Shown: positions 26,154-34,870, numbered from the stretch's first letter. The stretch: DNA of 60,131 nucleotides from Collinsella sp. AF25-2LB (GCF_003458415.1 NZ_QRUF01000001.1:1-60131); one strand, 5' to 3'. A program made the numbers and translations. Notes: generated by a model not told the origin, from the letters alone.

Positions 26154-27221
26154 TTGGATAAGAACGAGCTGCAAAAGCGTATGGAACAGGCCATCCGCCT
26201 GACGGCACCTGGTCAGCCGATCCGCACCGCCCTCGACATGATCATCGCCGGTCACCTGGGTGCCCTTATCTGCGTCGGCGACACCGAAAACGTGCTCGCT
26301 GCCGGTAACGACGGCTTCCCACTCAACATTTCGTTCACCTCGAACCGCCTGTTCGAGCTCTCCAAGATGGACGGTGCCATCGTTATCGACGGCGACCTCA
26401 CCCAGATCCTGCGCGCCAACTTCCACCTCAATCCCGATCCCTCGCTTGCCACGAGCGAGACGGGCATGCGTCACCGCACTGCCGCTCGCATGTCGGTGCT
26501 CACCGATGCCATCGTGATCTCGGTCTCGGCCCGTCGTGCCGTCGTCAACGTGTACGTTCACGGCAAGAGCTATGAGATCCAGCCCGTCACCACCATCATG
26601 AGCTCGGTCAACCAGCTCGTCGCCACGCTTCAGACCACCCGTCAGTCGCTCGACCGCTCCCTGCTGCGTCTGACGGCCCTCGAGCTCGATGACTACGTTA
26701 CGCTCGCCGATATCACCGGGATTTTCTCGAGCTTCGAGATCATGCAGCAGGCAAAGACTGAGCTTAAGGATTGCATTGTCAAGCTGGGCAACCAGGGCAA
26801 GCTCGTGCAGATGCAGCTCGAGCAGCTCGCCGGCTCCAGCATGGATACCGAGTACGACCTGATGATTCGCGACTATGCGAGTGATTCCTCCGAGGCCAAT
26901 GCCGAAAAGATCCGCGCCAACCTGAGCCGTATGACGCCTAAGGACCTGTCCGACCCACAGCATGTGGCGGCGGTTCTGGGTTACGACGACCTGGACGAGG
27001 ACTCCGTCATGACGCCGCTGGGCCTGCGCACGCTTTCGCGCGTGTCTGTTGTGCGCGACGGCGTGGCCGAGAAGATCGTCGACGAGTACGGCTCGCTGCA
27101 GGAGCTCATGGATGACATCAGCGAGGATCCGGAGCGCCTGGGCGACTTTGGCGTCAACAACCCTGCCATTCTTGCGGACTCCCTGTACCGCATGAAGGGC
27201 ACCAAACAGGGGAACGCATAA
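26154..27221 (+). CDS. disA: Diadenylate cyclase DisA, DNA integrity scanning protein
   Basis: Makes cyclic di-AMP and senses branched DNA. 355 residues: the cyclase domain (1-150) has the DGA motif (MDGAIVIDG) and the RHR motif (GMRHRTAARMS); a helical linker follows, and a C-terminal helix-hairpin-helix DNA-binding domain (DLGVNNPAI-like segment, here GDFGVNNPAILADSLYRMKG). The start is TTG 26154 with GGGAG upstream; no in-frame ATG fits. The stop overlaps the ispD start. Confidence 0.95.
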   Translation: MDKNELQKRMEQAIRLTAPGQPIRTALDMIIAGHLGALICVGDTENVLAAGNDGFPLNISFTSNRLFELSKMDGAIVIDGDLTQILRANFHLNPDPSLATSETGMRHRTAARMSVLTDAIVISVSARRAVVNVYVHGKSYEIQPVTTIMSSVNQLVATLQTTRQSLDRSLLRLTALELDDYVTLADITGIFSSFEIMQQAKTELKDCIVKLGNQGKLVQMQLEQLAGSSMDTEYDLMIRDYASDSSEANAEKIRANLSRMTPKDLSDPQHVAAVLGYDDLDEDSVMTPLGLRTLSRVSVVRDGVAEKIVDEYGSLQELMDDISEDPERLGDFGVNNPAILADSLYRMKGTKQGNA

Positions 27222-27949
27222 TGGCGCCCGTATGCGCCGTGGTCGTTGCCGGCGGCAGCGGCCAGCGCTTTGGAAATCCCGGCGGCAAGCAGCTCGTTAA
27301 CGTGGCGGGCCGTCCGCTCATGAGCTGGTCCATCCGCGCGTTCGATCGTAGCAACAAGGTCGGCCACATCGTGGTGGTGTGCCCTGCCGAGCGCCGTGCC
27401 GAGATGCGCCGCCTGGCCATCGACCCGTTTGACTATGACACGCCCATCAGTTTTGCCGATGCCGGCGATACTCGTCAGGATTCCACCCGCGCCGGCGTGC
27501 ACGCGGTGCCGGCGGGCTTTGAGTACGTCGCCATCCACGACGGCGCCCGTCCGCTCATCACGACCGAGGCCATCGATCATGCGATCGACGTGCTTGTGGG
27601 CGACCGCGCCCTCGACGGTGTCGTGTGCGGTCAGCCCGCGATCGACACGCTCAAGATCGTCGACGGCGATAATATCGTCGAGACGCCGCCGCGTGAGCTC
27701 TATTGGGCCGCGCAGACGCCGCAGATCTTTAGCGTCGACGCCATGAAGCGCGCTCACGCCGCAGCCATCGCCGAGGGCTTTATCGGTACCGACGATTCAT
27801 CGCTGGTTGAGCGCATGGGTGGACGCGTCCGCTGCGTCCAGAGTCCGCGCGACAACCTTAAGGTTACGGTGCCCGAGGACCTGCGTCCCGTAACCGCGAT
27901 TCTGCTTGGCCGTATGGCCGAGGGAGAGGACCTTCCCCATGTTCAGTAA
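27221..27949 (+). CDS. ispD: 2-C-methyl-D-erythritol 4-phosphate cytidylyltransferase
   Basis: Third step of the non-mevalonate isoprenoid pathway; joins CTP and MEP. 242 residues with the nucleotide-binding N-terminus VVVAGGSGQRFG, the GRPLMSWSI segment, and VAIHDGARPLI. ATG overlaps the disA stop (TAATG), and the 3' end overlaps ispF by 11 bases, showing one operon. Confidence 0.95.
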   Translation: MAPVCAVVVAGGSGQRFGNPGGKQLVNVAGRPLMSWSIRAFDRSNKVGHIVVVCPAERRAEMRRLAIDPFDYDTPISFADAGDTRQDSTRAGVHAVPAGFEYVAIHDGARPLITTEAIDHAIDVLVGDRALDGVVCGQPAIDTLKIVDGDNIVETPPRELYWAAQTPQIFSVDAMKRAHAAAIAEGFIGTDDSSLVERMGGRVRCVQSPRDNLKVTVPEDLRPVTAILLGRMAEGEDLPHVQ

Positions 27950-28433
27950 CCTGCGCATTGGCCACGGCTACGACGTCCACCGTTTGGTGGAGGGGCGTCG
28001 ATGTATCATCGGCGGGGTCGACATCCCCTACGAGCGCGGCCTGCTGGGCCACTCGGATGCCGATGTGCTTGCACACGCGCTGGCAGACGCCATTCTGGGA
28101 GCCTGCCGCGGGGGAGACATCGGCAAGCTATTCCCCGACACCGATCCCGCCTACGAGGGTGCCGATTCGATGGTGCTGCTCGCTCGCGTGATGGACTATG
28201 CGCGCGAGCTTGGCTTTGAGTTTGTCGATGCCGACTGCACCATTGCCTGCCAGCAGCCTAAGATCACCCCGCACCGCGATGCCATGCGCGCCAACCTTGC
28301 CCATGCCCTGGGCGTTGACGTCGAAAACGTGGGCGTTGCCGCCACTACGACCGAAAAGCTCGGCTGGGAAGGCCAAGGCGAGGGAATTGGCGCCTGGGCC
28401 GTCTGCCTGCTACAGAAAACCGTTAAGGAGTAA
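27939..28433 (+). CDS. ispF: 2-C-methyl-D-erythritol 2,4-cyclodiphosphate synthase
   Basis: Fifth step of the same pathway. 164 residues; the zinc site is seen in RIGHGYDVHRL (Asp/His) and LLGHSDADVLAHAL (His), and ATTTEKLGWEGQGEGIGAWA is the CMP-binding end. ATG 27939 has GGGAGAGGA upstream and lies inside the end of ispD. Confidence 0.95.
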   Translation: MFSNLRIGHGYDVHRLVEGRRCIIGGVDIPYERGLLGHSDADVLAHALADAILGACRGGDIGKLFPDTDPAYEGADSMVLLARVMDYARELGFEFVDADCTIACQQPKITPHRDAMRANLAHALGVDVENVGVAATTTEKLGWEGQGEGIGAWAVCLLQKTVKE

Positions 28434-28436
28434 CGA

Positions 28437-29903
28437 ATGCGTATCTACAACAGCGCTACCCATAAAAAGGAAGAGTTCCAGCCCATCGAGTCCGGCAAGG
28501 TCCGCATGTACGTGTGCGGCCCCACGGTCTACGACAACATCCACATCGGCAACGCCCGCACGTTCATCAGCTTCGATGTGATTCGCCGCTGGCTCATCGC
28601 GAGCGGCTACGAGGTCACGTTCGCCCAGAACCTCACCGATGTCGATGACAAGATCATCAAGCGCGCCAACGAGCAGGGCCGAACGGCCGCCGAGGTCGCG
28701 ACGGAGTTCTCCGACAAGTTCATCGGCGTCATGCGCGCCGCCAACGTGCTCGATCCCGATGTGCGCCCCCGCGCCACCAAGGAGATCGGCCCCATGATCG
28801 CTATGATCAAGACGCTTATCGAGCAGGGTCACGCTTACGCCGCCGATAACGGCGACGTGTACTTTGCCGTGCGCAGCGATCCCAACTATGGTCAGGTCTC
28901 GGGCCGCAACATCGACGACCTTATGGTTGGCGCGCGCATCGAGGAGAACGAGGACAAGAACGACCCGCTCGACTTTGCCCTGTGGAAGGCCGCCAAGCCC
29001 GGCGAGCCCAGCTGGCCGAGCCCCTGGGGCGAGGGCCGTCCCGGTTGGCACACCGAGTGCGCCGCCATGGTGCATCGCTACCTGGGCACCCCGATCGACA
29101 TCCACGGCGGCGGCTCCGACCTTGCCTTCCCGCATCACGAGAACGAGTGCGCCCAGGCCACCTGCGCCTGGCACCAGGGTTTCTCCAACACCTGGATGCA
29201 CACGGGCATGCTGCTGGTCGACGGCGAGAAGATGTCCAAGTCGCTCGGAAACTTCTTTACGCTGGCTGAGGTGCTCGAACAGCACTCTGCCGCGGCCCTG
29301 CGCCTGCTGATGCTGCAGACGAGCTATCGCTCGCCGCTTGACTTTTCTTGGGAGCGCCTGGAGGGTGCCGAGAACTCGCTCATGCGTATCGCCGGTACGG
29401 TCGAGAACCTGCGCTGGGCCGCGAACCATGCGACGGCCGATGCCGATGAGGCAGCATCCGAGGCGTTTGCCGCCAAGGCCGCCGAGACCCGTGCCACCTT
29501 TAAGGAGTGCATGGACGACGACTTTAACACTGCCGGTGCCATGGGTGCTGTCTTTGGCTTTGTGACCGAGTGCAACCAGTACCTGGAGCGGGCGGGCGAT
29601 GCTGCCGACAAGGCCGCTGCGCTTGCTGCTGCCGATACGCTGGTCGAGCTGCTCGATACGTTTGGCGTCGAGCTCCCCGAGCCCAAGGTCGAGTTGCCGC
29701 TGGGCCTGCTGGGCGTTGCCGCCGGCCTGGTCGCCTACACGGGTGACGACGTGGACGAGGCCGCTGCCAAGATTCTCGAGGCCCGTGCCGAGGCCCGTGC
29801 CGCCAAGAACTGGGATCTGGCCGACGCCATCCGCGACCAGCTCAAGGACCTGGGCCTGACGATTGAAGATACGGCCGCGGGTACTCGTATTAAGAGTCTC
29901 TAG
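28437..29903 (+). CDS. cysS: Cysteinyl-tRNA synthetase
   Basis: Class I synthetase, 488 residues. CGPTVYDNIHIGNARTF holds the first zinc cysteine and the HIGH-type motif HIGN. GWHTECAAM gives the second zinc ligand region, and KMSKSLGNF is the KMSKS loop. The C-terminal helical domain ends at TRIKSL. It starts 3 bases after ispF, extending the disA-ispD-ispF operon; the same order with extra genes is known in Bacillus. Confidence 0.96.
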   Translation: MRIYNSATHKKEEFQPIESGKVRMYVCGPTVYDNIHIGNARTFISFDVIRRWLIASGYEVTFAQNLTDVDDKIIKRANEQGRTAAEVATEFSDKFIGVMRAANVLDPDVRPRATKEIGPMIAMIKTLIEQGHAYAADNGDVYFAVRSDPNYGQVSGRNIDDLMVGARIEENEDKNDPLDFALWKAAKPGEPSWPSPWGEGRPGWHTECAAMVHRYLGTPIDIHGGGSDLAFPHHENECAQATCAWHQGFSNTWMHTGMLLVDGEKMSKSLGNFFTLAEVLEQHSAAALRLLMLQTSYRSPLDFSWERLEGAENSLMRIAGTVENLRWAANHATADADEAASEAFAAKAAETRATFKECMDDDFNTAGAMGAVFGFVTECNQYLERAGDAADKAAALAAADTLVELLDTFGVELPEPKVELPLGLLGVAAGLVAYTGDDVDEAAAKILEARAEARAAKNWDLADAIRDQLKDLGLTIEDTAAGTRIKSL

Positions 29904-30048
29904 TATTTGTCGACCGTTCGAGGTGCGGCAGATTGCCTTGAAAGAGGGGGGGGCATAGACCTGGTGGTCATGCCCAACGATTGAAAGGCAAGGTGCCGTG
30001 GCTCGGACGGTCGATTCTTGTTCGTTATCTATTTAAGGAGGCCGTTTT

Positions 30049-30969
30049 ATGGCCGACAATCGCAAACGTGCACCGCGTGGAGGCAAGCAGGCTGCTTCTG
30101 GCTCGCGTGCGATTCGCCGCAACGACCGCGCTGCCACTCCCAAGGGCCAGCGCGAGCGCTCCCAAGCCCAGGCTGCGCGTTCGCAGCGAGATCGCAACCG
30201 CGACAATGTTCAGGTTCCCAAGGGCGAGTTTATCGAAGGTCGTCGTGCTGCCGCCGAGGCACTGCGTACCGGCTTTCCCGTCAAGTGCGCGCTCATCGCC
30301 GAGGGCGGGGAGCGCGATGCCGCCTTGTCGCGTCTGGTCGACGACCTCAACGCCGCGGACGTCCGCATTAAGTATGTGCCGCGCACGCAGCTCGATGCGC
30401 TGTCGAGCCATGGCGCTCACCAGGGCATTGCGCTCGAGGTGGGCAATTTCCCCTATGCCGATGTCGCCGATATTCTCGATCGCGCGGGTGAAGGACCGGC
30501 GCTCGTCGTCGTGCTCGACCATGTGACCGACGATGGCAATTTTGGTGCGATCGTGCGCTCTGCCGAGGTCGTGGGCGCAGCGGGCGTCATCATTGCCAAC
30601 AAGCGCGCCGCCGGTGTGACCGTGGGCAGCTACAAAACCTCCGCTGGTGCCGTCATGCACCTGCCCATCGCGCAGGTTCCCAATATCGCCCGAGCGCTTG
30701 ACGACCTCAAGGCCGCCAGCTTTTGGGTGGGCGGTGCTTCCGAGCACGCCGAGGGCAGTTGCTGGGATGCTCCCTTCGAGGGCCGCGTTGCGCTCGTCAT
30801 GGGCTCCGAGGGCGACGGCATCTCGCGCCTGGTGCTCGAGAAATGCGACTTTTTGACCAAGCTTCCCCAGCGCGGCATGACCGAGAGTCTCAATGTGGCC
30901 CAGGCGACCACCGCGCTGTGCTTTGAGTGGCTGCGCCGCAATGCCGGCGAGCTCATGGGGGAGGAGTAG
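30049..30969 (+). CDS. rlmB: 23S rRNA 2'-O-ribose methyltransferase RlmB (TrmH/SpoU family)
   Basis: Methylates G2251 of 23S rRNA in the family model. 306 residues: a basic, disordered N-terminal extension of about 55 residues (RKRAPRGGKQAASGSRAIRR), a substrate-binding domain from GEFIEGRRAAAEAL, and the knotted SPOUT domain with NFGAIVRSAEVVGA, VMGSEGDGISRLV and TESLNVAQATTALCF. Paired with the YacP-type gene that follows after 3 bases, as in Bacillus. Confidence 0.93.
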   Translation: MADNRKRAPRGGKQAASGSRAIRRNDRAATPKGQRERSQAQAARSQRDRNRDNVQVPKGEFIEGRRAAAEALRTGFPVKCALIAEGGERDAALSRLVDDLNAADVRIKYVPRTQLDALSSHGAHQGIALEVGNFPYADVADILDRAGEGPALVVVLDHVTDDGNFGAIVRSAEVVGAAGVIIANKRAAGVTVGSYKTSAGAVMHLPIAQVPNIARALDDLKAASFWVGGASEHAEGSCWDAPFEGRVALVMGSEGDGISRLVLEKCDFLTKLPQRGMTESLNVAQATTALCFEWLRRNAGELMGEE

Positions 30970-30972
30970 CGC

Positions 30973-31650
30973 ATGTCCAAGAAGAACCGCGCCAAGTCCA
31001 AGGCCAAGCGCTTTGGCGAAGGCTCGGCCAAGCCGATTGTTTCGGCCGCGACCTATGGCGTGGGCGGCAATGCGTTTGCGCAGGCCATCGCCGACCCGGT
31101 CTCGACGGTGCACTCCAATAAGCCCGAGCTGCTGGTGGTCGACGGCTACAACGTGATCCACTGCACGCCGCGCTACGAAAAGCTCGTCTACGACCATTCC
31201 GATGATCCGTATTCCAGCGACGTTCACGATATGGCGCGCACGGCACTCATCAACGATGTTGCCGCGTTTGCCCAGGGCCGCTACGAGGCCGTAATCGTGT
31301 TTGACGGCGCGGGCAATATCTCCAGCGAGCGCCCCAACCTGCCGGCCCGCGGCGTGCGCATCGAGTTTTCGCCGACGGGCGTATCGGCCGACACCGTGGT
31401 GCAGAAGCTCTGCATCGAGGCGCGCGAGGAAGGCCGCGCGTGCTCCGTGGTGTCGAGCGACGGCACGATCCAGGCCGTCGTCATGGGTAAGGGCGTTACG
31501 CGCATCTCGAGCCGTATGCTGGTGGACGAGATCAAACAGATCGACAACGACGTTCACGAGGCAGAGGAAGCTCCGCAGATCAAGATGACCCTGGGCAGCC
31601 GCCTGAGCCCCGATTCCCTGGCCAAGCTCAAGGCCCTGCGCGGGAGGTAG
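30973..31650 (+). CDS. yacP: NYN-domain ribonuclease, YacP/Rae1 family
   Basis: 225 residues. After a lysine-rich start (SKKNRAKSKAKRFGEG) the NYN/PIN-like domain runs from ELLVVDGYNVIHC with its first acidic residue to EAVIVFDGAG and VVSSDGTIQAVVMG. Bacillus Rae1 cleaves mRNA in the ribosomal A site; by position next to rlmB and by fold this is its counterpart, although I cannot show the activity. Confidence 0.85.
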   Translation: MSKKNRAKSKAKRFGEGSAKPIVSAATYGVGGNAFAQAIADPVSTVHSNKPELLVVDGYNVIHCTPRYEKLVYDHSDDPYSSDVHDMARTALINDVAAFAQGRYEAVIVFDGAGNISSERPNLPARGVRIEFSPTGVSADTVVQKLCIEAREEGRACSVVSSDGTIQAVVMGKGVTRISSRMLVDEIKQIDNDVHEAEEAPQIKMTLGSRLSPDSLAKLKALRGR

Positions 31651-31686
31651 GGGATTATCCATAGAGACCCGTTTCCCAATTGGCCG

Positions 31687-31789
31687 GTCCGTTGATTTGT
31701 AATCAACGGACTGTGGGTTGCCGTCGCCAAAACGAATAGTTTTTGGTTTTGGCGAACGGATAAAACTATTCGTTCTGACGAATAGTTTT
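31687..31789 (+). other. Stem-loop resembling a tRNA-Thr anticodon arm, plus nested inverted repeats
   Basis: A 10-bp stem (31687-31696, 31702-31711) holds TGATTTGTAATCA, identical over 13 bases to the anticodon arm of the tRNA-Thr at 31874, and GTGGGTTGC (31713-31721) also recurs in that tRNA. After it, ACGAATAGTTTT occurs at 31732 and 31778, with its complement at 31762-31773 forming a 12-bp hairpin that could terminate the yacP transcript. Confidence 0.6.
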
Positions 31790-31873
31790 GAGATGTGGTC
31801 GGTCAAAGGGTCTGTTGCGCCTTGTCAGCAATTCCTTTATTCTTAATTGGCTTCGCGCGAAAGCGCCAAGTGT

Positions 31874-31948
31874 GCCAGTGTGGCGCAACGGTAGCGCAAC
31901 TGATTTGTAATCAGTGGGTTGCAGGTTCGATTCCTGTCACTGGCTCCA
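31874..31948 (+). tRNA. tRNA-Thr (TGT)
   Basis: 75 bases, acceptor GCCAGTG/CACTGGC, anticodon loop TTTGTAA (TGT), T loop TTCGATT, encoded CCA. Confidence 0.97.
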
Positions 31949-31957
31949 TGAGAGTTT

Positions 31958-31992
31958 CGGGCTCTGTCTCTATATGGGACAGGGCCCGTTTC
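31958..31992 (+). terminator. Intrinsic terminator after tRNA-Thr
   Basis: 11-bp stem (31958-31968, 31978-31988, one G-T pair) followed by TTTCTATTT. Confidence 0.75.
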
Positions 31993-32041
31993 TATTTATG
32001 TTGACATGTCAGCGGGTTTGACTCCCACCAGGCTTTAGGTT

Positions 32042-32258
32042 TGTCTCGATCTGTAACACGGGCGGGCTGAAGACCCTCCTTATTGTTACAGATCGAGACA
32101 TTGCCAAGGGACGGACGATAACATCTCGGTCTGTAACACGAAGAGGCTGAAAACCGTTCTTACTGTTACAGATTGAGACGTAAGCTGGGGTCTCTGCGTA
32201 ATATTTCGACCTGTAACAGATAGGGGAGAAAATGTTCTCTATATGTTACAGATCGAGA
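32042..32258. repeat. Array of three related hairpins, TCTCGATCTGTAACA family, period about 82
   Basis: Unit 1: 32042-32058 with 32084-32100 (17 bp, perfect). Unit 2: 32124-32138 with 32164-32178 (two changes, both forming G-T pairs). Unit 3: 32205-32218 with 32244-32258 (one G-T pair and one mismatch). The 25-base interiors differ but each contains its own complementary segments. No coding capacity is evident between 31949 and 32741. Confidence 0.88.
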
Positions 32259-32292
32259 CAAAAGCCGTGTCGAGCTCGGCTGCCCCCCCCTG

Positions 32293-32435
32293 AGCGTGGA
32301 TTATCGGACGTACGAGCGTGGAAAATCTCCCGCTTAGTGAATGATCGTGGATAATCTGCCACTTTGGCCTTGGGGGCACGCCAATAGTGGGAGATTGTCC
32401 ACGCTCGATTTCAAACGGAAGAAAATCCACGCTCG
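32293..32435. repeat. Second copy of the CGTGGATAATCT-family palindromic repeat
   Basis: CGTGGA/TCCACG blocks occur repeatedly; the main inverted repeat is 32346-32363 with 32386-32403 (one mismatch). The terminal block GAAAATCCACGCTCG (32421-32435) is identical to 18621-18635. Confidence 0.8.
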
Positions 32436-32649
32436 AATCTGCCACGGAAGCCCGATCTCGACCTATATATAGGTGCAAATAGGCTGTTATCGAAGTTCGA
32501 TCCTGAAGGTGTACTCCACTACGCCAAAGTGTTACCTTGGGAAATGTCACCTCTGTATCCAAAACCACCGTCCTTCATATCCAAACTCAATAAAACCGCA
32601 GGTCACGGCTATATAGATACGCCCGGAACCGTGTATCTAGAGGTTTTCG

Positions 32650-32679
32650 TTGACAGCCCCCAAGGTTGCATCGTATTAT
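32650..32679 (+). promoter_or_regulatory. Promoter of the tRNA-Tyr/Thr/Met and tuf cluster
   Basis: TTGACA (32650-32655), 18-base spacer, TATTAT (32674-32679). The 18 bases around the -35, GAGGTTTTCGTTGACAGC, match those of the rpmG promoter at 34471-34488 with a single difference. Confidence 0.85.
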
Positions 32680-32741
32680 CTTTTTCGTTCGCGGGGGCGG
32701 CGGTCCAAAAGACCAAAGGACCTGCGGATACTTGAACGATT

Positions 32742-32823
32742 GGGAGTTTGCCCGAGTGGTTAATGGGGACGGGCTGTAAACCCGTTGGCTTTGCCTACAT
32801 AGGTTCGAATCCTATAGCTCCCA
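32742..32823 (+). tRNA. tRNA-Tyr (GTA)
   Basis: 82 bases with a long variable arm, acceptor GGGAGTT/AGCTCCC (one G-T pair), anticodon loop CTGTAAA (GTA). The 3' CCA is not encoded (CCC follows), unlike the neighbouring tRNA genes. Confidence 0.95.
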
Positions 32824-32833
32824 CCCGTCAAGT

Positions 32834-32909
32834 GCCTGTATAGCTCAGTCGGTAGAGCACTTCGTTGGTAACGAAGAGGTCACCAGTTCAAGTCTGGTTG
32901 CAGGCTCCA
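32834..32909 (+). tRNA. tRNA-Thr (GGT)
   Basis: 76 bases, acceptor GCCTGTA/TGCAGGC, anticodon loop TTGGTAA (GGT), encoded CCA. It is 10 bases after tRNA-Tyr. Confidence 0.97.
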
Positions 32910-32912
32910 TCC

Positions 32913-32989
32913 GGCGGTGTAGCTCAGTTGGTTAGAGCACACGGTTCATACCCGTGGCGTCACTGGTTCGAATCCAGTCACCGCTACCA
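32913..32989 (+). tRNA. tRNA-Met (CAT), elongator type
   Basis: 77 bases, anticodon loop TTCATAC (CAT) on a CACGG/CCGTG stem. The stem lacks the three G-C pairs of initiator tRNA, so it is the elongator form. CCA is encoded. It lies 3 bases after tRNA-Thr. Confidence 0.93.
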
Positions 32990-33000
32990 TAGGTAACACG

Positions 33001-33031
33001 GTGGCTTCTCAATAGTATGTTGAGAGGCCAC
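33001..33031 (+). other. Hairpin between tRNA-Met and tuf
   Basis: 12-bp stem (33001-33012, 33020-33031, one G-T pair) without a T tract. It may mark the processing site that separates the tRNA transcript from tuf mRNA. Confidence 0.6.
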
Positions 33032-33085
33032 TATGGTATAAAGGCAAAGTCCCGTCCGGGGACGACCTGTTAAGAGGAGGGCTTT

Positions 33086-34276
33086 ATGGCCAAAGAGAAG
33101 TTTGAGCGCACTAAGCCGCATGTTAACATCGGCACCATTGGTCACGTCGACCACGGCAAGACCACGCTGACCGCCGCCATCACCAAGGTTCTCTCCGAGA
33201 CCGAGGGCTGCAAGGCTGACTTCACTGCGTTCGAGAACATCGACAAGGCTCCCGAGGAGCGCGAGCGCGGCATTACGATCTCCGTCTCCCACGTCGAGTA
33301 CGAGACCGCTTCCCGTCACTACGCTCACGTTGACTGCCCGGGCCACGCTGACTACGTCAAGAACATGATCTCCGGCGCTGCTCAGATGGACGGCGCTATC
33401 CTGGTCATCGCTGCTACCGACGGCCCCATGGCTCAGACTCGCGAGCACATCCTGCTCGCCCGTCAGGTCGGCGTTCCCTACATCGTCGTCTTCCTGAACA
33501 AGTGCGACATGGTCGACGATGACGAGCTTATCGACCTCGTCGAGATGGAGACCCGTGAGCTCCTCTCCGAGTACGATTTCCCCGGCGACGACATCCCCGT
33601 CATCCGTGGTTCCGCTCTGGGCGCTCTCGAGGGCGACGCCAAGTGGATGGACGCTATCCGCGAGCTCATGAACGCCGTCGACGAGTACATCCCGACGCCT
33701 GCTCGTAACAACGACCTCCCGTTCCTGATGGCCGTTGAGGACGTTATGACCATCTCCGGCCGTGGTACCGTTGCTACCGGCCGTGTCGAGCGCGGTGAGC
33801 TCAAGCTCAACGAGCCCGTCGAGATCGTCGGCATCAAGGATACCCAGAACACCGTTGTTACCGGTATCGAGATGTTCCGTAAGTCCATGGACTTCTGCGA
33901 GGCTGGCGACAACGTCGGTCTGCTGCTCCGTGGCATCAAGCGTGAGGACATCGAGCGCGGCCAGGTTCTCTGCAAGCCCGGTTCGGTTACCCCGCACACC
34001 AAGTTCACCGGCGAGATCTACGTTCTGACCAAGGAGGAGGGCGGCCGTCACACCCCGTTCTTCGATGGTTATCGTCCTCAGTTCTACTTCCGTACCACCG
34101 ACGTTACCGGTACGGTCAAGCTCCCCGAGGGCACCGAGATGGCTATGCCTGGTGACCACATCACCATCGAGGGCGACCTCATCCACCCGATCGCCATGGA
34201 GGAGGGCCTGCGCTTCGCTATCCGCGAGGGTGGCCACACCGTCGGTTCGGGCATCGTCTCCACGATCATTGAGTAA
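33086..34276 (+). CDS. tuf: Elongation factor Tu
   Basis: Delivers aminoacyl-tRNA to the ribosome. 396 residues with the GTPase motifs GHVDHGKT (about 19-26), RGITIS, DCPGH and NKCD, the domain 2 sequence [13 protein letters not shown] and a domain 3 ending in [17 protein letters not shown] precedes ATG 33086. Here tuf is downstream of a tRNA cluster rather than behind fusA; in many bacteria tRNA-Tyr/Thr genes and tuf are also linked. Confidence 0.98.
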   Translation: MAKEKFERTKPHVNIGTIGHVDHGKTTLTAAITKVLSETEGCKADFTAFENIDKAPEERERGITISVSHVEYETASRHYAHVDCPGHADYVKNMISGAAQMDGAILVIAATDGPMAQTREHILLARQVGVPYIVVFLNKCDMVDDDELIDLVEMETRELLSEYDFPGDDIPVIRGSALGALEGDAKWMDAIRELMNAVDEYIPTPARNNDLPFLMAVEDVMTISGRGTVATGRVERGELKLNEPVEIVGIKDTQNTVVTGIEMFRKSMDFCEAGDNVGLLLRGIKREDIERGQVLCKPGSVTPHTKFTGEIYVLTKEEGGRHTPFFDGYRPQFYFRTTDVTGTVKLPEGTEMAMPGDHITIEGDLIHPIAMEEGLRFAIREGGHTVGSGIVSTIIE

Positions 34277-34304
34277 ATTAGCTCTTTGATATAGCTGACT
34301 TAGA

Positions 34305-34338
34305 GAACCCGGCACTTATATGGGTGCCGGGTTCTTTT
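34305..34338 (+). terminator. Intrinsic terminator of tuf
   Basis: Perfect 11-bp stem GAACCCGGCAC/GTGCCGGGTTC followed by TTTT. Confidence 0.95.
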
Positions 34339-34480
34339 CTGCAATGGATATTGAGCCGTTGCTGGTGTCGAGAGGATCGATAATGGTCCTGGATGCACCG
34401 TCGATTAGATCTCGATGGCTTCATTGATGTGTTCCAAATATGAATGGATCCACCGAGAACCAATTGACTCGAGGTTTTCA

Positions 34481-34510
34481 TTGACAGCACTTACGTGGAG
34501 CTGATAAAGT
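34481..34510 (+). promoter_or_regulatory. Promoter of rpmG-tRNA-Trp-secE-nusG
   Basis: TTGACA (34481-34486), 18-base spacer, TAAAGT (34505-34510), 45 bases before rpmG. It shares the block GAGGTTTTC and TTGACAGC with the promoter at 32650. Confidence 0.8.
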
Positions 34511-34555
34511 AACAACTCGTGCCCGTACGGGGCGGAAATGAAAGGTTCAGGATAC

Positions 34556-34705
34556 ATGCGTACTCTAGTTACTCTTGCGTGCACTGAGTGCAAGCGCCGC
34601 AACTATACGACCACCAAGAACAAGTCGACCATGCCTGATCGTATGGAGATCAAGAAGTATTGCCCCTGGTGCCGTCACCACACGCTGCACAAAGAGACTC
34701 GCTAG
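34556..34705 (+). CDS. rpmG: 50S ribosomal protein L33
   Basis: 49 residues, too short for most gene screens: [20 protein letters not shown], then [20 protein letters not shown] and HHTLHKETR. The four zinc cysteines (CTEC and CPWC) are intact, so this is the zinc-binding form. AAAGGTTCAGG lies upstream. Location before secE-nusG is the standard order. Confidence 0.95.
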   Translation: MRTLVTLACTECKRRNYTTTKNKSTMPDRMEIKKYCPWCRHHTLHKETR

Positions 34706-34718
34706 TCTCTAGTCATAT

Positions 34719-34794
34719 ACGCCAGTAGTTCAATTGGTAGAGCATCGGTCTCCAAAACCGAGTGTTGAGGGTTCGAGTCCTTCCTGGCGTGCCA
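34719..34794 (+). tRNA. tRNA-Trp (CCA)
   Basis: 76 bases, acceptor ACGCCAG/CTGGCGT, anticodon loop CTCCAAA (CCA), encoded 3' CCA. It sits between rpmG and secE, as in many bacteria. Confidence 0.97.
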
Positions 34795-34803
34795 GTCATT
34801 ATT

Positions 34804-34831
34804 CCGTAAGCTCCCACTTGGGAGCTTACGG
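34804..34831 (+). other. Hairpin between tRNA-Trp and secE
   Basis: Perfect 12-bp stem (34804-34815, 34820-34831) with an ACTT loop and only TTT after it; likely a weak attenuator or processing structure. Confidence 0.6.
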
Positions 34832-34870
34832 TTTACTCATGTATAAGCGCATTGCGCGGAGGTAACCCAA

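Noticed and set aside
31795..32004. 69-codon frame across tRNA-Thr
   Set aside because: It translates the tRNA gene and its terminator; no ribosome site.
32042..32258. CRISPR array
   Set aside because: Only three units, each a palindrome rather than repeat plus unique spacer, and no cas genes in the window.
32529..32735. 68-codon frame before tRNA-Tyr
   Set aside because: It has no ribosome site and runs over the tRNA/tuf promoter at 32650-32679.
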